A stretch of 40,292 bases of DNA from Fibrobacter sp. Lineage in GTDB: Bacteria > Fibrobacterota > Fibrobacteria > Fibrobacterales > Fibrobacteraceae. Positions 39,301-40,292 of the stretch are shown piece by piece. The stretch spans positions 1 to 40,292 of the forward strand of contig JAILDK010000056.1 of NCBI GenBank assembly GCA_024689485.1, written 5' to 3'. Under the pieces are notes generated by a model. The model was not told the DNA's origin and did not search any database. It worked only from the letters and a program-made list of their open reading frames with translations. Within the stretch, counting starts at the first letter, position 1. The number at the start of each line of letters is the position of its first letter. The position numbers were made by a program, and so were the translations under genes.

Positions 39301-40292
39301 GAACTTTTGAACCGCGTCGGGCTCACAACCGACATCGCTAACAACGGCGAAGAAGGCGTCGCCGCTGTGCAAAAGAACGACTATTCCTTGATTCTGATGG
39401 ACCTGCAAATGCCCGTGATGGACGGTTTTGAAGCCACCAAGCAGATCCGCGCCTTGCAAGACTCTGCAAAGAATTCTCTGCCGATTATCGCCATGAGCGC
39501 ACGCGCTTTACGCGGCGATAAGGAAAAGAGCCTCGCCGCAGGCCTAAACGCCCATGTTACAAAGCCGATTGACCCCGAAGAATTCTACGGGGAACTTTCG
39601 AATTGGCTTGAGCAGGTGAGCGACAAAAACTCCTTGGAAACGTCCAAAGAAGAAGTCAGCATTACCAAAGATCCGTTCCTTGTCGCCTTTGACAAGATTC
39701 CGAATTTTGACGCGGAACTCGGGCTGTACCGCTCCGCAGGCAGTAAGACGATTTATTTGAAAGTGATCCGTCGCTTTGTCGATGACTTTGACGGCTATAT
39801 TTCCAAAATTCAGGAGACCATCCAAGCAGAAGACCTGACTTCCGCAGCCCGCATGGCCCATACCTTAAAAGGCATCGCCGGGACCATTGGCTGTACGCAG
39901 CTGCAGGAACAGTCCGCAAAACTGGAATACAAGATTACCTCGAAAAAAGAGGAGCTTCCGCTTACCCCATGGATGAAGCTCACCGAACTGCTTCAAAAGC
40001 TGATCGAGCGTTTGCGCAAAGCGATTCCGCTCGCCGCCGAAGCCCTAGGCGAACACGAAGAAAAACTGGTGGAAGATCCAGAAGCGATGACGAAGCTTCA
40101 GAAAATGCTCGAAACCATCGAACCGTCGATTCACGACGCCATTCCAGCGGGCTGTCGAGCCGCTTTACAGCTAATTGAGCACATCCGCTATGACGAAGAA
40201 CGGATGAACCTTATTAAACAGCTTAAAACCGCGGTAGAAGACTTTGATTTTGAAACGGCGGAATCTGTTGTCGCCGAACTCAAAAAGCTCTA
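36352..40292 (+). CDS. Hybrid sensor histidine kinase: dCache-like sensor, PAS, HisKA, HATPase, two REC, HPt
   Basis: At least 1313 aa; the window ends two bases into the next codon (TA), which is probably the stop. Start ATG overlaps the previous stop. Transmembrane segments at about 14-35 and 293-312 enclose a periplasmic dCache-like sensor (FRTKSWYLEPSRNKGLAVSG, LTISLPIW, GVIAEDIDV). Two PAS-like domains follow (about 345-570). HisKA has His591 (NMSHEIRTPMNAI); the ATPase has NLINNAEKF, DSGIGM and GGTGLGLAIS. The first REC is degenerate: the phosphoacceptor position is Ala877 (IVLAWTL). The second REC is intact, Asp1017 (LILMDLQMPVMDGFE). HPt has His1170 (MAHTLKGIAGTIG). The BarA/RpfC-type relay presumably ends on the adjacent HD-GYP regulator. 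Confidence 0.9.
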   Translation, partial: MGQGKRKRELSSRIIWVYTLPTLIAMILCFIAFTSYMRSFLFETAYKESSKTLQQISQSFEQKINNYTAPFKKFHGRISHRLPSNLRSTLLAELKKQNNVDIYYGGADGSFVSARNLKRDPNHFEFRTKSWYLEPSRNKGLAVSGPTINYGAERRVLTISLPIWKNRNRIQGVIAEDIDVNNFRSTLSLLSKESGGITMLVNSESDSVYTYFPYQTSLGEITLDSIYTLFTPAKEHYNIDSLATSAVSSFQFEDERGRKYTAMVAPLNKLPLHLVYIIPQSKTEALLSKKSWNFMVFAGGCILFLLIITSIASKILFRRMISKDLTDSVNSSTLFDAILSSKYFSLILTDNQFQVLRASSSIATVTGDTDWQSLQGKNLWDIIPNPEFKDFVLNSQKSAAPQTSEIGQTQIVVQQKDGRIVWLNISFNLLIEDDASVRYLFLVSDETSAVRKDSILDSIMASSQNTIIIFDSELKISYVSKRIEDVLGVNSSELIGKPYDELTNVGIPQKILEMPLAALENGTGWSANFELPTRSGAQIWCRGQGSVLLSKDSSSIGYLFFITDITPIIKAEQEAKDATKAKSEFLANMSHEIRTPMNAIIGMSDLALSTDLSPRQEHYLDRISYAAKSLLGIINNILDYSKIEAKKQDMEHIPFAIRETVSNVLSIAVVRIAGKPIELLADIDSRIPERIFGDPLHLSQILTNLINNAEKFTEKGQVVLKMELKKLENSKVTIYTCVSDSGIGMTPEQSGKLFHMFSQADGSTTRKYGGTGLGLAISHSLVELMGGELQVKSEAGKGSDFFFTATFDVVDRPASKGISPLQDKRILIAESNEASRSILEKMAQTMHVQADFANSAEKAFELFKSSAEKPYDAIVLAWTLSEIGAVSLVKQMQNSGMTVPPLIAISKLNDEAHLKEAIETGFKRYLPKPFLVEDLQKTLEEALGLRVVEESKVHKAKAQKNFHFKPAKILLVEDNALNQELAIELLNRVGLTTDIANNGEEGVAAVQKNDYSLILMDLQMPVMDGFEATKQIRALQDSAKNSLPIIAMSARALRGDKEKSLAAGLNAHVTKPIDPEEFYGELSNWLEQVSDKNSLETSKEEVSITKDPFLVAFDKIPNFDAELGLYRSAGSKTIYLKVIRRFVDDFDGYISKIQETIQAEDLTSAARMAHTLKGIAGTIGCTQLQEQSAKLEYKITSKKEELPLTPWMKLTELLQKLIERLRKAIPLAAEALGEHEEKLVEDPEAMTKLQKMLETIEPSIHDAIPAGCRAALQLIEHIRYDEERMNLIKQLKTAVEDFDFETAESVVAELKKL

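Overview
The window comes from a Fibrobacter-like bacterium (Fibrobacterota). The main evidence is a tandem set of roughly 900-residue lipoproteins with the layout of the Fibrobacter succinogenes paralogous family TIGR02171. Supporting evidence is a Gram-negative envelope gene set, many lipoproteins with clear lipoboxes, a GH5 glycoside hydrolase with a carbohydrate-binding module, and proteins with C-terminal tails like those of type IX secretion. Shine-Dalgarno sequences are common. At least one promoter (10022-10050) is close to the sigma-70 consensus.

Layout. 1-7611 (+): the tail of one TIGR02171-type protein, two complete copies (904 and 923 aa), a secreted TolB-like propeller protein and a plant-type glutaminyl cyclase, tightly packed in one direction. 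7608-9524 (-): an outer-membrane beta-barrel protein. 9585-9902 (+): thioredoxin with a strong terminator. 10085-12457 (+): a surface protein with GLUG-like and InlB/Listeria-Bacteroides repeats behind a clean promoter. 12528-15710 (-): a tryptophan operon of a leader peptide with three consecutive Trp codons, an attenuator hairpin, trpE and a trpG-trpD fusion. 15847-19817: an AmgK-like kinase (+), a sugar-epimerase-like SDR (-), a YbhN/AglD-type membrane protein (-) and a family 2 glycosyltransferase (+). 19867-19945: a REP-like palindrome touching the valS stop codon. 19944-22706 (-): valS. 22780-23319 (-): a small lipoprotein. 23441-30682 (-): a 2413-residue secreted protein made of about 23 cadherin/Ig-like domains. 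31103-33463 (+): a hypothetical protein, a membrane-anchored M23 peptidase and a small lipoprotein. 33569-35182 (+): the GH5 enzyme. 35267-40292 (+): an RpfG-type HD-GYP response regulator overlapping a hybrid histidine kinase that runs to the window edge.

Working together. The trp leader reads as classical ribosome-mediated attenuation: stalling at three Trp codons would free a segment that pairs with the left arm of the terminator before trpE. The HD-GYP regulator and the hybrid kinase with a C-terminal HPt domain look like a phosphorelay lowering c-di-GMP, analogous to RpfC/RpfG but with a dCache-like periplasmic sensor. Much of the rest is cell-envelope or surface material.

Most unusual features: (1) the giant protein is built from a three-domain (about 301 aa, 903 bp) higher-order repeat in which every third domain is a long form, and the last three long forms carry lysine-rich loops; (2) the TIGR02171-type proteins join a formylglycine-enzyme-like fold without its cysteines, a TolB-like propeller and an SGNH-like domain, with one paralog apparently lacking the last; (3) the trp attenuator; (4) a GH5 enzyme with no visible signal peptide. 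All function calls are by reading motifs; no database search was run.
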